The position numbers and the translations under genes were made by a program. From positions 1,116,001-1,180,000 of the forward strand of contig NZ_JAIQXE010000001.1 in the NCBI RefSeq assembly GCF_020076305.1: 64,000 nt of DNA. The letters are read 5' to 3'. Shown piece after piece: positions 34,808 through 43,623 of the stretch. Origin of the DNA: Flavihumibacter profundi (GTDB lineage Bacteria > Bacteroidota > Bacteroidia > Chitinophagales > Chitinophagaceae). Position 1 is the first letter of the stretch. Every line of letters begins with the position of its first letter. Below the pieces are notes generated by a model. That model saw only the letters and a program-made list of their open reading frames with translations. It was not told where the DNA came from and ran no database searches.

Positions 34808-36169
34808 ATGAAAAGACGTGACTTCCTTGAAAAAGCAATCATGGGAACAGCCGGAATATCACTGATGTCGTACACGCTTCCCTTCGCTCCTTCTGTTAAA
34901 GGGGCCAACGATAAAATTGTACTGGCCCTTATTGGCGCAGGCAACCGGGGAACAGGCACCATAATAAGCACCTGCAAGATCAATGCGAATGTTGTGATAA
35001 AAACAGTTTGTGATGTCAATGACCTCAAGGCTGCAAAAGCAATAGCTGAGATAGAAAAAGAACTTGGCTATAAACCGCAGCATGCAACAGATATGAAAGC
35101 GGTCTTTAATGACAAGGACATTGATGCCGTATGGATATCAACACCAGAACACTGGCATGCGCTGGCAACAGTCTGGGCCTGCCAGGCAGGAAAAGATGTG
35201 TATGTAGAGAAAAACCCCACGATCAGTATCTGGGAAGGCCGTAAAATGATTGAAGCGGCTGAGAAATACAAAAGGATTGTCCAGGTTGGCTTCCAGAACC
35301 GCAGCGCACCCTATGCTTTTTCTGCAAGGGAATATATTAAAAGCGGGAAGCTGGGACAGATCGTAACGGTTAAGTCATACAATATGCTGGGAGGATCAAA
35401 ATGGAATCCCCAGCCAGACAGCGCAATACCAGCTGGACTGAATTGGGATGCCTGGCTCGGGCCAGCGCAATATGTTCCTTATAACCCCAATATACATGAT
35501 ATGGAAAGTCGCGGTGGCTGGGGGAATTACTGGGCCTATAGCGGCGGTGTGCTGGCAGATGATGCCAGCCATGTAATGGACCTGGCGCGTTTTGTACTCG
35601 GTGATCCGGGGCATCCAAAATCGGTATATGGATGGGGTGGCAACTATGCATGGGGCTCAAAGAAGGAAACACCCGAATTCCAGTCCATCACCTACGATTT
35701 TGAAAAGTTTACGCTTACCTGTGACAGTGGGAATGCTACCAATTACATGAAGAAAACACCCAACAATATCCGCATGGATCCAAAGCTGTTCCCGGACTGG
35801 AGGACCAATGCAACCAGGACGGAAATATATGGCACAGAGGGACTGATGTACCTTGGCCGGCATGGTGGCGGATGGCAGGTTAAGGGCGAAGATTCTGTAC
35901 TGATCGCAGAAGGTGGTGGAGTATTCCCCGACCCCGATCACCAGAAAGATTTTATCGAATCGCTCAGGACACGAAAAAAACCAAATGGTGCTGTAGAGCA
36001 GGGGCACCTGAGTGCTACCCTTGTACACTTAGGAAATATTGCCTATCGGGCAGGGAATAAACAACTGTTCTTCGACGGGAAATCCGAACGCTTTATCGGC
36101 AATGATGAAGCCAACAAATTCCTGAAGACAGCCTATCGCGACAATTACAGGATACCGGAAAAAGTGTAA
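34808..36169 (+). CDS. Tat-exported Gfo/Idh/MocA-family oxidoreductase
   Basis: A 453-residue protein with a twin-arginine leader (MKRRDFLEKAIMGTAGISLM). The Rossmann site is LALIGAGNRGTGTI, followed by CDVNDLKAA, AVWISTPEHWHALA and DVYVEKNPTISIWEG; the usual EKP is EKN here with the Lys kept. The C-terminal domain contains SGGVLADDASHVMDLARFVLG. It is likely an NAD(P)-containing glycoside/keto-sugar oxidoreductase folded in the cytoplasm before Tat export. It lies between the ThuA fusion and galactonate dehydratase, and differs clearly from the other family member at 21699, so the two are not recent duplicates. Confidence 0.87.
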   Translation: MKRRDFLEKAIMGTAGISLMSYTLPFAPSVKGANDKIVLALIGAGNRGTGTIISTCKINANVVIKTVCDVNDLKAAKAIAEIEKELGYKPQHATDMKAVFNDKDIDAVWISTPEHWHALATVWACQAGKDVYVEKNPTISIWEGRKMIEAAEKYKRIVQVGFQNRSAPYAFSAREYIKSGKLGQIVTVKSYNMLGGSKWNPQPDSAIPAGLNWDAWLGPAQYVPYNPNIHDMESRGGWGNYWAYSGGVLADDASHVMDLARFVLGDPGHPKSVYGWGGNYAWGSKKETPEFQSITYDFEKFTLTCDSGNATNYMKKTPNNIRMDPKLFPDWRTNATRTEIYGTEGLMYLGRHGGGWQVKGEDSVLIAEGGGVFPDPDHQKDFIESLRTRKKPNGAVEQGHLSATLVHLGNIAYRAGNKQLFFDGKSERFIGNDEANKFLKTAYRDNYRIPEKV

Positions 36170-36190
36170 CAGACCCTTTAAGCAACCAAT

Positions 36191-37339
36191 ATGAAAATAA
36201 AAAAGTTAGAACTGTTTAAAGTCCCGCCCCGGTGGCTCTTCTTAAAGATCACCACCGACAATGGCATTGAAGGCTGGGGCGAACCAGTTGTGGAAGGCAA
36301 GGCCGATACGGTTAAAGCAGCCGTAGAAGAAATGGCAGGGTATATCATTGGCAAGGATGCCCGGCAGGTAGAAGATATCTGGCAGGTTTTGTATAGGGGT
36401 GGGTTTTACCGGGGCGGCCCGATCCTCATGAGCGCTATATCAGGAATAGACCAGGCGCTCTGGGATATAAAAGGAAAAGCCCTCGGCGTACCGGTATATG
36501 AGTTGCTGGGAGGTGCAGTACGCGATAAGATGAAAATCTATGGCTGGATTGGTGGTGACAAACCAGCCAATGTTGTGGCCGAAGCCAAAAAGAGGATGGA
36601 GCATGGATTCACCGCAGTAAAAATGAATGCCTGCGCTGAAATGGAATGGATCGATACACCCGATAAAATCAGGGACGCAGTAGATTGTATAGCAGCAGTG
36701 CGTGAAGCCATAGGGTATAATTCGGGCCTTGGCATAGACTTTCACGGGCGCGTCCATAAAGGGATGGCGAAGAGTTTCATGAAGGAGCTGGATTATTTAA
36801 AACCCATGTTTATTGAGGAGCCGGTATTATCAGAAAACAAGGAAGCCTTCCTGCAGCTGGCACAATATACCAGTGCGCCAATCGCAACAGGGGAAAGGAT
36901 GTTCAGCAGGTGGGATTTCAAATCATTGTTTGAACAGGGCGCAGTAGATATTATCCAGCCGGACCTTAGCCATGCAGGGGGAATAACCGAGGTGAAAAAA
37001 ATTGCAGCAATGGCAGAAGCATACGACGTAGCCCTTGCCCCGCACTGCCCGCTAGGCCCCATTTCATTTGCAGCGGCATTACAAATTGACTTCAACTGCA
37101 TTAACGCCTTCATCCAGGAAACCAGCATGGGCATCCATTACAACCAGGGCGCCGACCTGCTGGATTATATGGAAAATCCCGAGGTATTTAATATCCATGA
37201 AGGATATATCCAACGCCCTGAATTACCCGGCTTAGGCATTGTCATCAATGAGGAAAAAGTCCGCCAGATGGCAGAGACGGGGCACGACTGGAAGAACCCG
37301 GTATGGCGCAATAAAGATGGCAGCATTACGGAGTGGTAA
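36191..37339 (+). CDS. dgoD: D-galactonate dehydratase
   Basis: A 382-residue member of the enolase superfamily, the same length as E. coli DgoD. The N-terminal capping domain is followed by the barrel with acid/base residues: D and H in GLGIDFHGRVHKG, E in FIEEPVLSENKE, E in PIATGERMFSRWDFK, and H in VALAPHCPLGPISFAA. These are the galactonate/mandelate-type metal ligands (D, E, E) and catalytic His residues. It converts D-galactonate to 2-dehydro-3-deoxy-D-galactonate. The kinase and aldolase of the pathway follow. The gene starts 21 bases after the oxidoreductase and has a clear ATG. Confidence 0.93.
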   Translation: MKIKKLELFKVPPRWLFLKITTDNGIEGWGEPVVEGKADTVKAAVEEMAGYIIGKDARQVEDIWQVLYRGGFYRGGPILMSAISGIDQALWDIKGKALGVPVYELLGGAVRDKMKIYGWIGGDKPANVVAEAKKRMEHGFTAVKMNACAEMEWIDTPDKIRDAVDCIAAVREAIGYNSGLGIDFHGRVHKGMAKSFMKELDYLKPMFIEEPVLSENKEAFLQLAQYTSAPIATGERMFSRWDFKSLFEQGAVDIIQPDLSHAGGITEVKKIAAMAEAYDVALAPHCPLGPISFAAALQIDFNCINAFIQETSMGIHYNQGADLLDYMENPEVFNIHEGYIQRPELPGLGIVINEEKVRQMAETGHDWKNPVWRNKDGSITEW

Positions 37340-37375
37340 CCTATACCAGAAAATATTTTAAAGATTAAGTTACAG

Positions 37376-38380
37376 ATGAAAAATTTCATGGTCAGCTGTG
37401 ATTGGGGAACCACGAAATTCCGGCTTTGCCTGGTAAACAGGGATGACTTCACTGTAGACAGGGAAATAATTACAAAAGACGGGATCCTGGGTTTATTCAA
37501 TAAATGGAAAGAAGAAACCAGCCAGTCCGGAATAACCTTAAAAGATTATTACCTGGGCGTGTTAAGAACCCACCTGGATAAATTACTTGAAGACGCAGCA
37601 GCAGAAACCAGGTCTTTGTCGGTCGTTATTTCAGGTATGGCTTCTTCGAAAGCAGGTATTGCAGAATTGCCATATGCAACGCTACCCTTTTCACTGGATG
37701 GGAAAGATGCGGTTACAAAATGTATAGTACCCTTACAAAATTTTCCATTTGAGATCATCCTGATATCAGGGGTAAAGGCCCATGATGATGTAATGAGAGG
37801 GGAAGAAACGCAAATGGTGGGCATTGCCAACCTGGAAAGTACCCTGTTAACTGCGGATGAAGCGATCTGTATATTTCCCGGAACCCATTCCAAGCATATC
37901 AGGATCAGCAAGGGAAATATAGCCAGTTTCAAAACATACCTCACTGGCGAGTTATTTCAATTACTGTCAACACATAGTGTACTCCAGGGAGCAGTTGCCT
38001 TCCAGGATAATAGTGCTGTGCTGGATGAACGGAACATGCAGGCATTTTATAACGGCATAGCGCAATCGAATAAAGAATCAAACCTCTTGAACAAGCTCTT
38101 TACCGTGCGCACCAATGAATTAATGGGAATGCTATCGAGGCAGGAAAATTACTTTTACCTGAGCGGGTTGCTGATCGGCTATGAAATAAGGGCCCTTCAG
38201 CAGGAAAAGACCTGTCCCGTTTTTTTATGCAGCGGTAATAACATGTTCCATCTTTACCGGCTTGCCATTGAAAAACTCTGGTTAGGTGTACCCGTAAAAA
38301 ATATTGCCCCGGATTTAATGGACAGAGCAGCAATTTCGGGACAGCTTAAAATCCTCCAAAACCATCACCCCCTAAAATAA
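37376..38380 (+). CDS. dgoK: 2-dehydro-3-deoxygalactonokinase
   Basis: A 334-residue sugar kinase of the DgoK family. Visible motifs are the N-terminal phosphate loop CDWGTTKFRLCLV, GMASSKAGIAELPYA, ISGVKAHDDVMRGEETQMVG (the family signature) and FPGTHSKHIRI. It phosphorylates 2-dehydro-3-deoxygalactonate to the 6-phosphate in the cytosol. It is 36 bases downstream of dgoD and 6 bases upstream of the aldolase, so the three form the De Ley-Doudoroff galactonate module. Confidence 0.92.
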   Translation: MKNFMVSCDWGTTKFRLCLVNRDDFTVDREIITKDGILGLFNKWKEETSQSGITLKDYYLGVLRTHLDKLLEDAAAETRSLSVVISGMASSKAGIAELPYATLPFSLDGKDAVTKCIVPLQNFPFEIILISGVKAHDDVMRGEETQMVGIANLESTLLTADEAICIFPGTHSKHIRISKGNIASFKTYLTGELFQLLSTHSVLQGAVAFQDNSAVLDERNMQAFYNGIAQSNKESNLLNKLFTVRTNELMGMLSRQENYFYLSGLLIGYEIRALQQEKTCPVFLCSGNNMFHLYRLAIEKLWLGVPVKNIAPDLMDRAAISGQLKILQNHHPLK

Positions 38381-38386
38381 AAGATT

Positions 38387-39034
38387 GTGAACAGCAGTTT
38401 GTATTCCAGGGAAAAATTCAACCAGCTTCCGGTTATCGGGATCATAAGAAATTTATCCATTGATGAAGTCAAAGAAATACTGCCCCTTTACAGTAAGGCA
38501 GGATTTACAACAGTTGAGATAACAATGAATACACCCGGAGCCGGAGAAATCATCCGGTATGCAGCTGAGGCCTGCAAGGGCAGCCTGAATGTCGGGGCCG
38601 GTACCGTCTGTGACCTGCACGACCTGGGACAAGCCCTGCATTCAGGGGCACAATTTATTGTTACGCCAATAGTCAGTGAAGAGGTGATAAATGCCTGCGT
38701 GCAACAGAAGGTCCCGGTTTTCCCCGGCGCCTATACAGCAACCGAAATCTATAAAGCATGGTCAATGGGCGCGGAGATCGTAAAAGTATTTCCCGCATCT
38801 TCCAGTGGCCCGGAATATATTGCTGAAATCAAGGGGCCACTGGACCGGGTCAAACTGCTGCCGGTAGGCGGCATTAGTCTTGACAATTGCGAAGCCTTTA
38901 TGCGGGCCGGAGCCAGTGGATTAGGTATAGGCAGCCAGTTGTTCCATAAGAAAATGATCAGGGAGAAGAAATGGGAGGAGCTGTCTGCACATTTTGATTT
39001 ATTTGCAAAAAAGATGCATCTTATACGGCAATAG
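38387..39034 (+). CDS. dgoA: 2-dehydro-3-deoxy-6-phosphogalactonate/gluconate aldolase
   Basis: A 215-residue class I aldolase of the KDPG/KDPGal family. Catalytic E44 lies in TTVEITMNTPG, the Schiff-base lysine K133 in AEIVKVFPASSSG, and the phosphate-binding end is LPVGGISLDN with GASGLGIGSQLF. It splits the phosphorylated keto-deoxy acid to pyruvate and glyceraldehyde-3-phosphate, ending the galactonate pathway. GTG start 6 bases after dgoK. KDPG activity cannot be excluded from sequence, but the dgoD/dgoK context favours the galactonate substrate. Confidence 0.9.
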   Translation: MNSSLYSREKFNQLPVIGIIRNLSIDEVKEILPLYSKAGFTTVEITMNTPGAGEIIRYAAEACKGSLNVGAGTVCDLHDLGQALHSGAQFIVTPIVSEEVINACVQQKVPVFPGAYTATEIYKAWSMGAEIVKVFPASSSGPEYIAEIKGPLDRVKLLPVGGISLDNCEAFMRAGASGLGIGSQLFHKKMIREKKWEELSAHFDLFAKKMHLIRQ

Positions 39035-39047
39035 ATAAAATTCAGCC

Positions 39048-39929
39048 ATGAAACCTGTTTTGATGCGGCATGTCGGGGCGATTTCCGAGTCATTTAAAGC
39101 CTGGAAGAATGGCAGTCCCTATGTACATAACCCATTTCATTACCACCCGGAAATCGAAATAACATTTATAATAAAGGGAAGCGGGACACTGATTGTGGGT
39201 GATAAAATAATACCCTACGGAGACAATGAGCTGATTTTGATAGGGCCAAACGTTCCGCATGAATGGAAAAGTGATATTACGGATATACCAGACAATTACA
39301 CGCAAAGCATTTCTGTCCATTTCCTGAAAAATTTCTGTGGTGAAGATTTTTATGGGATACCTGAAGCAGTATTTATTAAACAGTTATTGGACCAGTCGGA
39401 AAAATGCTACAGGGTAACCGATACAAAACTGAAAAAACTAACCAGGGAAAGCCTGCAAAAATTATTGGAAGCAAAGGGCATTGATCGTGTTAATATACTG
39501 CTATCCATACTAAACCAGATAGCCACAACAGCAGGCATAGAAATACTTTCAGGTGTTGGGTTATCGCATAAAAATGCAGAAGAACAAAACAGCAGGATCA
39601 ATAAAATAAACAGGTATGTAATGGATAATTTCAGGCACCAGGTATCCATTAATGAAGCTGCTAAAGCAGCGAACTTAACCAGCACTTCCTTCTGCAGGTT
39701 TTTCAGGCAAAGGACACATAAATCATTTATCCAGTATGTAAATGAGATCCGGATAGAGTATGCCTGCAAGCTCTTAATGGAAGGTAATGACAGTATCAGC
39801 CAGATAGCCCACGAAAGTGGATTTGAAAACATCTCCCACTTTAATACCCAGTTCAAAAAAATTGTACATATTACGCCGACACAGTTTATAAAGCTTACCA
39901 GCCCGCGAAAAACCGAAGCTTTTTTATGA
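39048..39929 (+). CDS. AraC-family transcriptional regulator
   Basis: A 293-residue protein. The N-terminal cupin-like sensor domain (YHPEIEITFIIKGSGTLIVG, ELILIGPNVPHEWKSD) would bind a sugar-type ligand. The C-terminal double HTH spans about 190-288 (VSINEAAKAANLTSTSFCRF, SISQIAHESGFENISHFNTQ, ITPTQFIKL). It is the last gene of the sugar locus, 13 bases after the aldolase, so it likely autoregulates and controls the operon in response to galactonate or the imported sugar. Its stop overlaps rlmH by 4 bases. Confidence 0.9.
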   Translation: MKPVLMRHVGAISESFKAWKNGSPYVHNPFHYHPEIEITFIIKGSGTLIVGDKIIPYGDNELILIGPNVPHEWKSDITDIPDNYTQSISVHFLKNFCGEDFYGIPEAVFIKQLLDQSEKCYRVTDTKLKKLTRESLQKLLEAKGIDRVNILLSILNQIATTAGIEILSGVGLSHKNAEEQNSRINKINRYVMDNFRHQVSINEAAKAANLTSTSFCRFFRQRTHKSFIQYVNEIRIEYACKLLMEGNDSISQIAHESGFENISHFNTQFKKIVHITPTQFIKLTSPRKTEAFL

Positions 39930-40390
39930 AGATTATATTAATGAGTGTGGGCAAATTCCAGGACGCCGGTACCCGCGAGGCCCTGGATGATTTTACCCAG
40001 CGGATCAACCGGTATTTTCCCTGTGAATGGAAAATCATCCCTTCATCAAAAGCAACGGATCCGCTGATCATAAAAAAACAGGAAGCCCAAACCATTGCAG
40101 CAGCTTTGCAAAAAGAAGATTACCTGGTGCTGCTGGATGAGCGGGGCAAGAATATCAGCTCGCCGGACCTGGCACAACTGGTGCAGCAAAGGGCCAATGA
40201 AAGCCGGAAGCAATTAGTATTCCTGGTTGGCGGGGCATATGGGGTGGACAATAGTATTGCCGAAAGGGCCGATTTTACCTGGAGCCTCTCGAAACTGGTT
40301 TTCCCGCACCAGATCGTACGCCTGGTCCTTGCAGAACAGGTATACAGGGCCTGCACCATTCTGCGGAATGAAAAATACCACCACAGCTGA
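39926..40390 (+). CDS. rlmH: 23S rRNA pseudouridine-1915 N3-methyltransferase RlmH
   Basis: A 154-residue SPOUT methyltransferase, normal length for RlmH. Diagnostic stretches are LDERGKNISSPDLAQ, VFLVGGAYGVDNSI and the C-terminal knot LSKLVFPHQIVRLVLAEQVY with RACTILRNEKYHH. It uses S-adenosylmethionine to methylate the pseudouridine at position 1915 of helix 69. ATGA overlap with the AraC gene suggests readthrough from the sugar operon, but its function is housekeeping. Confidence 0.95.
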   Translation: MKIILMSVGKFQDAGTREALDDFTQRINRYFPCEWKIIPSSKATDPLIIKKQEAQTIAAALQKEDYLVLLDERGKNISSPDLAQLVQQRANESRKQLVFLVGGAYGVDNSIAERADFTWSLSKLVFPHQIVRLVLAEQVYRACTILRNEKYHHS

Positions 40391-40430
40391 CCCGGTTTCG
40401 CCCGTAAATGAAATTTATTATCTTTCCCGC

Positions 40431-41075
40431 ATGATTAGCATTACCCTATCGATCGTTATCCTTACTGCGATCATTTCATTTACCGCATTCAGCAAAGAAA
40501 AAATAAAGGAAGACCTGTTATTCTGGCCGGCGGAAATAGACAGCCGGAAACAGTATTACCGGTTCATTACCTGCGGACTGGTGCATGGTGACCTGATGCA
40601 CCTGGCATTCAACATGATCTCCCTGATGTCTTTTGGTGAATTCCTGGAGATCAATTTGTTTTCGCACCCTACTTTGTTCGGGGGATCAGGAAAAATAGTT
40701 TACCTGGCGCTTTATATTTCAGCACTGATTGTGTCTGTAATTCCGGACTATTTTCAATTCCGCAATAATTATTCCTACCGTGCACTGGGCGCGTCCGGTG
40801 CGGTATCTGCGGTCATCTTTTCAGCCATATTGCTCAACCCGTCAACCCCCATCAGGCTGATGTTCATACCCATTGATATCCCCGGTTATATTTTCGGGTT
40901 TATATTCCTTGGTTTATCGGCCTACCTGGCCCGCAGGGGTGGAGATAATATTGGTCACCGCGCGCACTTTTCCGGCGCCATTTACGGGGTGATCTTTACT
41001 ATTGTGATGGCGAAATGGCTGGCACATTATGATGTGATCGGCGCCTTTGTTGAAACCATCAAAGCGCGCTATTAA
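40431..41075 (+). CDS. Rhomboid-family intramembrane serine protease
   Basis: A 214-residue membrane protein with about six helices. The catalytic dyad is visible: S122 in YRALGASGAVSAV and H179 in IGHRAHFSGAIYG, with HGDLMHLAFNM in the second helix (rhomboid H..xxxN motif). The ATG at 40431 is chosen because the longer frame from 40227 would run through rlmH. The gene lies 40 bases after rlmH and converges with tilS, overlapping its 3' end by 17 bases. Confidence 0.9.
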   Translation: MISITLSIVILTAIISFTAFSKEKIKEDLLFWPAEIDSRKQYYRFITCGLVHGDLMHLAFNMISLMSFGEFLEINLFSHPTLFGGSGKIVYLALYISALIVSVIPDYFQFRNNYSYRALGASGAVSAVIFSAILLNPSTPIRLMFIPIDIPGYIFGFIFLGLSAYLARRGGDNIGHRAHFSGAIYGVIFTIVMAKWLAHYDVIGAFVETIKARY

Positions 41076-42414
41076 AATGCAGGCAAAGCAGGGATGAAGT
41101 GGAGGGCTTTATCCTGAACCGGTCATCAATACGGTGGCCGATTACCCATACAACCTTACGGTCAGATTCAAGCACCCAAACCTTTTCTTTGAGGTGCCTG
41201 GGCAATTTTATATCAATCAGGAAGCGGGCAACTTTTTTCTTTTTGGGCATCCCCAAAGGATAAAAATAGTCGCCGGGTTTCCATGGACGTAACAGCAAGG
41301 GATAAGCGATTTTTGAAGCATCAACCCAGGCAATTTCAGGATCCGTTGGAATAGGTTGCTGTTTATTAGTTACGGTTTTCCAATGCAAATGACCTCCACC
41401 AAAATGGATATCGCCCTTTTCATCCGGTAACAAAACAGTGGTAGCGTCTTTATGGGATTTTTGGGTCAGTACAAACCAGGCCCTGTTGATGAGGACCCGG
41501 TGTGTGGCAGAATCAATGAAATGCCCTGATTCACTTTTTGCCAGTGCTGCAACTTCAGGCATTTGTGCCGGTGAAAACCCGAAAGGTTTCAGCCATGCAT
41601 ATAAGACGGCCGGTGCGCCCGGCAGTTTTCGCCATCGTGCAACGGGTACCTGTTGCTCCTGCCCTTTCAGCACAACGATCTTATGCAGGCATTGCTGCAT
41701 GGCCTGGTCATAAAACAATTCCATTTCCCGCAAATGACCAGCAGATTCATTCAGTGTTTTTACCAGCGAGGGGTAAGCTTCCTCGATTTGCGGAATAATA
41801 TTCAGCCGGATATAATTACGGGAATATTTGTCCAGCGCATTAGAACTGTCTTCCACCCAGGTAATATTATTTTGCCGGGCATATTGCAGCAAGTCATTCC
41901 TGTTTGCAAAAAGCAATGGCCGCCTGATAAGGTCCCTTGCCGGCAAAATGCCCCTGAGCCCGGATAAACCGGTACCCCGGAAAACATTCATCAAAATAGT
42001 CTCAGCGTTGTCATTGGCATGGTGTGCGGTAAGTATACAGTCAAGTGGATTACCGGATGCCTTCCGGTCTTTGATCAAACCCGAAAACCAGTCATACCGC
42101 AATTCCCGCGCGGCAACCTGCACCGACACCTTATGCTGGTGGGCGTAGTTGGCGGCATTTAAATGAGCAGTATGGACAGGAACATTCAATTTGCCGGCCA
42201 GGGCAATGGTAAACTGTTCATCCCGGTCACTTTCTGCTCCGCGCAATTGGAAATTCACATGCGCTATTTCAAAATAAAAGCCAGATTCCTTCAATAAATG
42301 GCAGAGAACTACAGAATCCAACCCGCCACTAACCCCAACCAGCAAACGATTGCTGCCGGTAAACAGCTTATTATTCCGGATATAATCCTTAAAATCTTTT
42401 ACCAATTCATTCAT
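41059..42414 (-). CDS. tilS: tRNA(Ile)-lysidine synthase
   Basis: A 451-residue protein. The PP-loop ATPase motif GVSGGLDSVVLCHLL (about 27-41) is followed by ILTAHHANDNAETILMNVFRG and GLSGLRGILPARDLIRRPLL. The C-terminal TilS domain ends near RPWKPGDYFYPLGMPKKKKV and VWVIGHRIDDRFRI. It attaches lysine to C34 of the CAU-anticodon isoleucine tRNA, an essential decoding step. Divergent from the membrane protein at 42524 and convergent with the rhomboid gene. Confidence 0.95.
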   Translation of the reverse strand: MNELVKDFKDYIRNNKLFTGSNRLLVGVSGGLDSVVLCHLLKESGFYFEIAHVNFQLRGAESDRDEQFTIALAGKLNVPVHTAHLNAANYAHQHKVSVQVAARELRYDWFSGLIKDRKASGNPLDCILTAHHANDNAETILMNVFRGTGLSGLRGILPARDLIRRPLLFANRNDLLQYARQNNITWVEDSSNALDKYSRNYIRLNIIPQIEEAYPSLVKTLNESAGHLREMELFYDQAMQQCLHKIVVLKGQEQQVPVARWRKLPGAPAVLYAWLKPFGFSPAQMPEVAALAKSESGHFIDSATHRVLINRAWFVLTQKSHKDATTVLLPDEKGDIHFGGGHLHWKTVTNKQQPIPTDPEIAWVDASKIAYPLLLRPWKPGDYFYPLGMPKKKKVARFLIDIKLPRHLKEKVWVLESDRKVVWVIGHRIDDRFRIKPSTSSLLCLHFNSAL

Positions 42415-42523
42415 TTGCCAAAAATTGAGTAGTTCTCCACGTAATTCTACGTTCGCATTTTCCGATTCAGGCTTTACTTTTATAATCGAAAAATCACTAT
42501 ATAACTTCTAACCCATCCTATAA

Positions 42524-43210
42524 ATGCCCGTAAATGGTTTTTTAATTAACCTGATCGATAACCTCACCTTACTGCTAGTCATTTTTACAGTTGGCATTTT
42601 ACTCGTTAAAAAATGCTGGATGAGCAGGGCAATGACCTGTATCCTGGTCAATTCAGTTTACAGCATTTTCCAGTTTGTAATCGTGTTGCTATTCCCAATG
42701 GAAAGTAAAGAAAATGAAATAATCACGAATTTCACCATGCACATAGATACGATCAGTGGTTTTTGCTTTTTTTTCTATCTATGGAACGATAGCAGTTACC
42801 GCAAATTCCTGGTCTATACACTAACACCGGTACTGGCAACATGGCTTATCAGTTTTGCCTTCACCCGCGACCTCAAAATACCCTCATGGAATCTGCTCCT
42901 TCCCTCTTTGTGGTTTTTCATATCGGCGATATACGCCATGTTATTATTGTACCGCAAATCGAGTTTCCAGGAAAGCGCTTCCTATATCAGCAGGTTCCTG
43001 CTGATCACCGGTTTCCTGTTCTACAACTTCATTTACCTGATCGTTGAAACCTGTTATATCTTTTTTAAGAGCGTAAGTAATGTTACCGATGCCTGGAATA
43101 TTAATTACTGGGGCTATTTCATATTCCGCCTGATGATTTTAGCGGGTGTAATTGCCTGGTACAGCAGGAAACAGGATTCCGCTGTATCCTTTGCAAGGAT
43201 CAGAAAGTAA
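42524..43210 (+). CDS. Seven-helix membrane protein of unknown function
   Basis: A 228-residue hydrophobic protein with about seven helices (LIDNLTLLLVIFTVGILLV, SVYSIFQFVIVLLFPM, SGFCFFFYLWND, FLVYTLTPVLATWLISFAFT, WFFISAIYAMLLLY, LITGFLFYNFIYLIVETCYI, YFIFRLMILAGVIAWYS). It resembles the many unnamed membrane proteins of Bacteroidota and has no catalytic motif. It converges with the TPR gene, overlapping by 11 bases. Confidence 0.8.
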   Translation: MPVNGFLINLIDNLTLLLVIFTVGILLVKKCWMSRAMTCILVNSVYSIFQFVIVLLFPMESKENEIITNFTMHIDTISGFCFFFYLWNDSSYRKFLVYTLTPVLATWLISFAFTRDLKIPSWNLLLPSLWFFISAIYAMLLLYRKSSFQESASYISRFLLITGFLFYNFIYLIVETCYIFFKSVSNVTDAWNINYWGYFIFRLMILAGVIAWYSRKQDSAVSFARIRK

Positions 43211-43511
43211 GTTCCTCCAGGGCCGATCGCAATTCACCATAAGCATGCTGGTCGCCCGCTTTACGGGCCGCTTCCATCCCTTTTTCATACCAGGCAATTG
43301 CCAGGTCTGTTTCACCGGTCCTCTCCAGCAATTTAGCCAGGTGGTAGTAACTGCCGATATACATCGGGTCGGCCTCCAGGATCTCCTCAAATAAGGCCCT
43401 GGCACGGCTTTCATCACCAAGCTTAATGTACTCCAATGCCAGTGCATGCTTCAGGAAAGAATCAGCCGGACTGGCTGCCAGGTATTCTATTAATTTTTGA
43501 ATCCGCTCCAT
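43200..43511 (-). CDS. Tetratricopeptide-repeat protein
   Basis: A 103-residue soluble protein with two to three TPR units: LKHALALEYIKLGDESRARA, YIGSYYHLAKLLERTGETDL and AIAWYEKGMEAARKAGD. No export signal. Small TPR proteins act as scaffolds for protein interactions; the partner is not evident. Transcribed divergently from etfB. Confidence 0.85.
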   Translation of the reverse strand: MERIQKLIEYLAASPADSFLKHALALEYIKLGDESRARALFEEILEADPMYIGSYYHLAKLLERTGETDLAIAWYEKGMEAARKAGDQHAYGELRSALEELTF

Positions 43512-43565
43512 AAATCTTTTACAAAAAAATATTAATGCACATTACCTAAATATCTTAACAGGACT

Positions 43566-43573
43566 TATATTTG
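43566..43573 (+). promoter_or_regulatory. Possible -7 box upstream of etfB
   Basis: TATATTTG matches the Bacteroidota TAnnTTTG -7 element 50 bases upstream of the etfB ATG. No -33 TTTG is found at the right distance. Confidence 0.35.
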
Positions 43574-43623
43574 TATACCATTAGTTGCATAAACAACTTT
43601 TAAATATACTCAATTGTAGCTGT

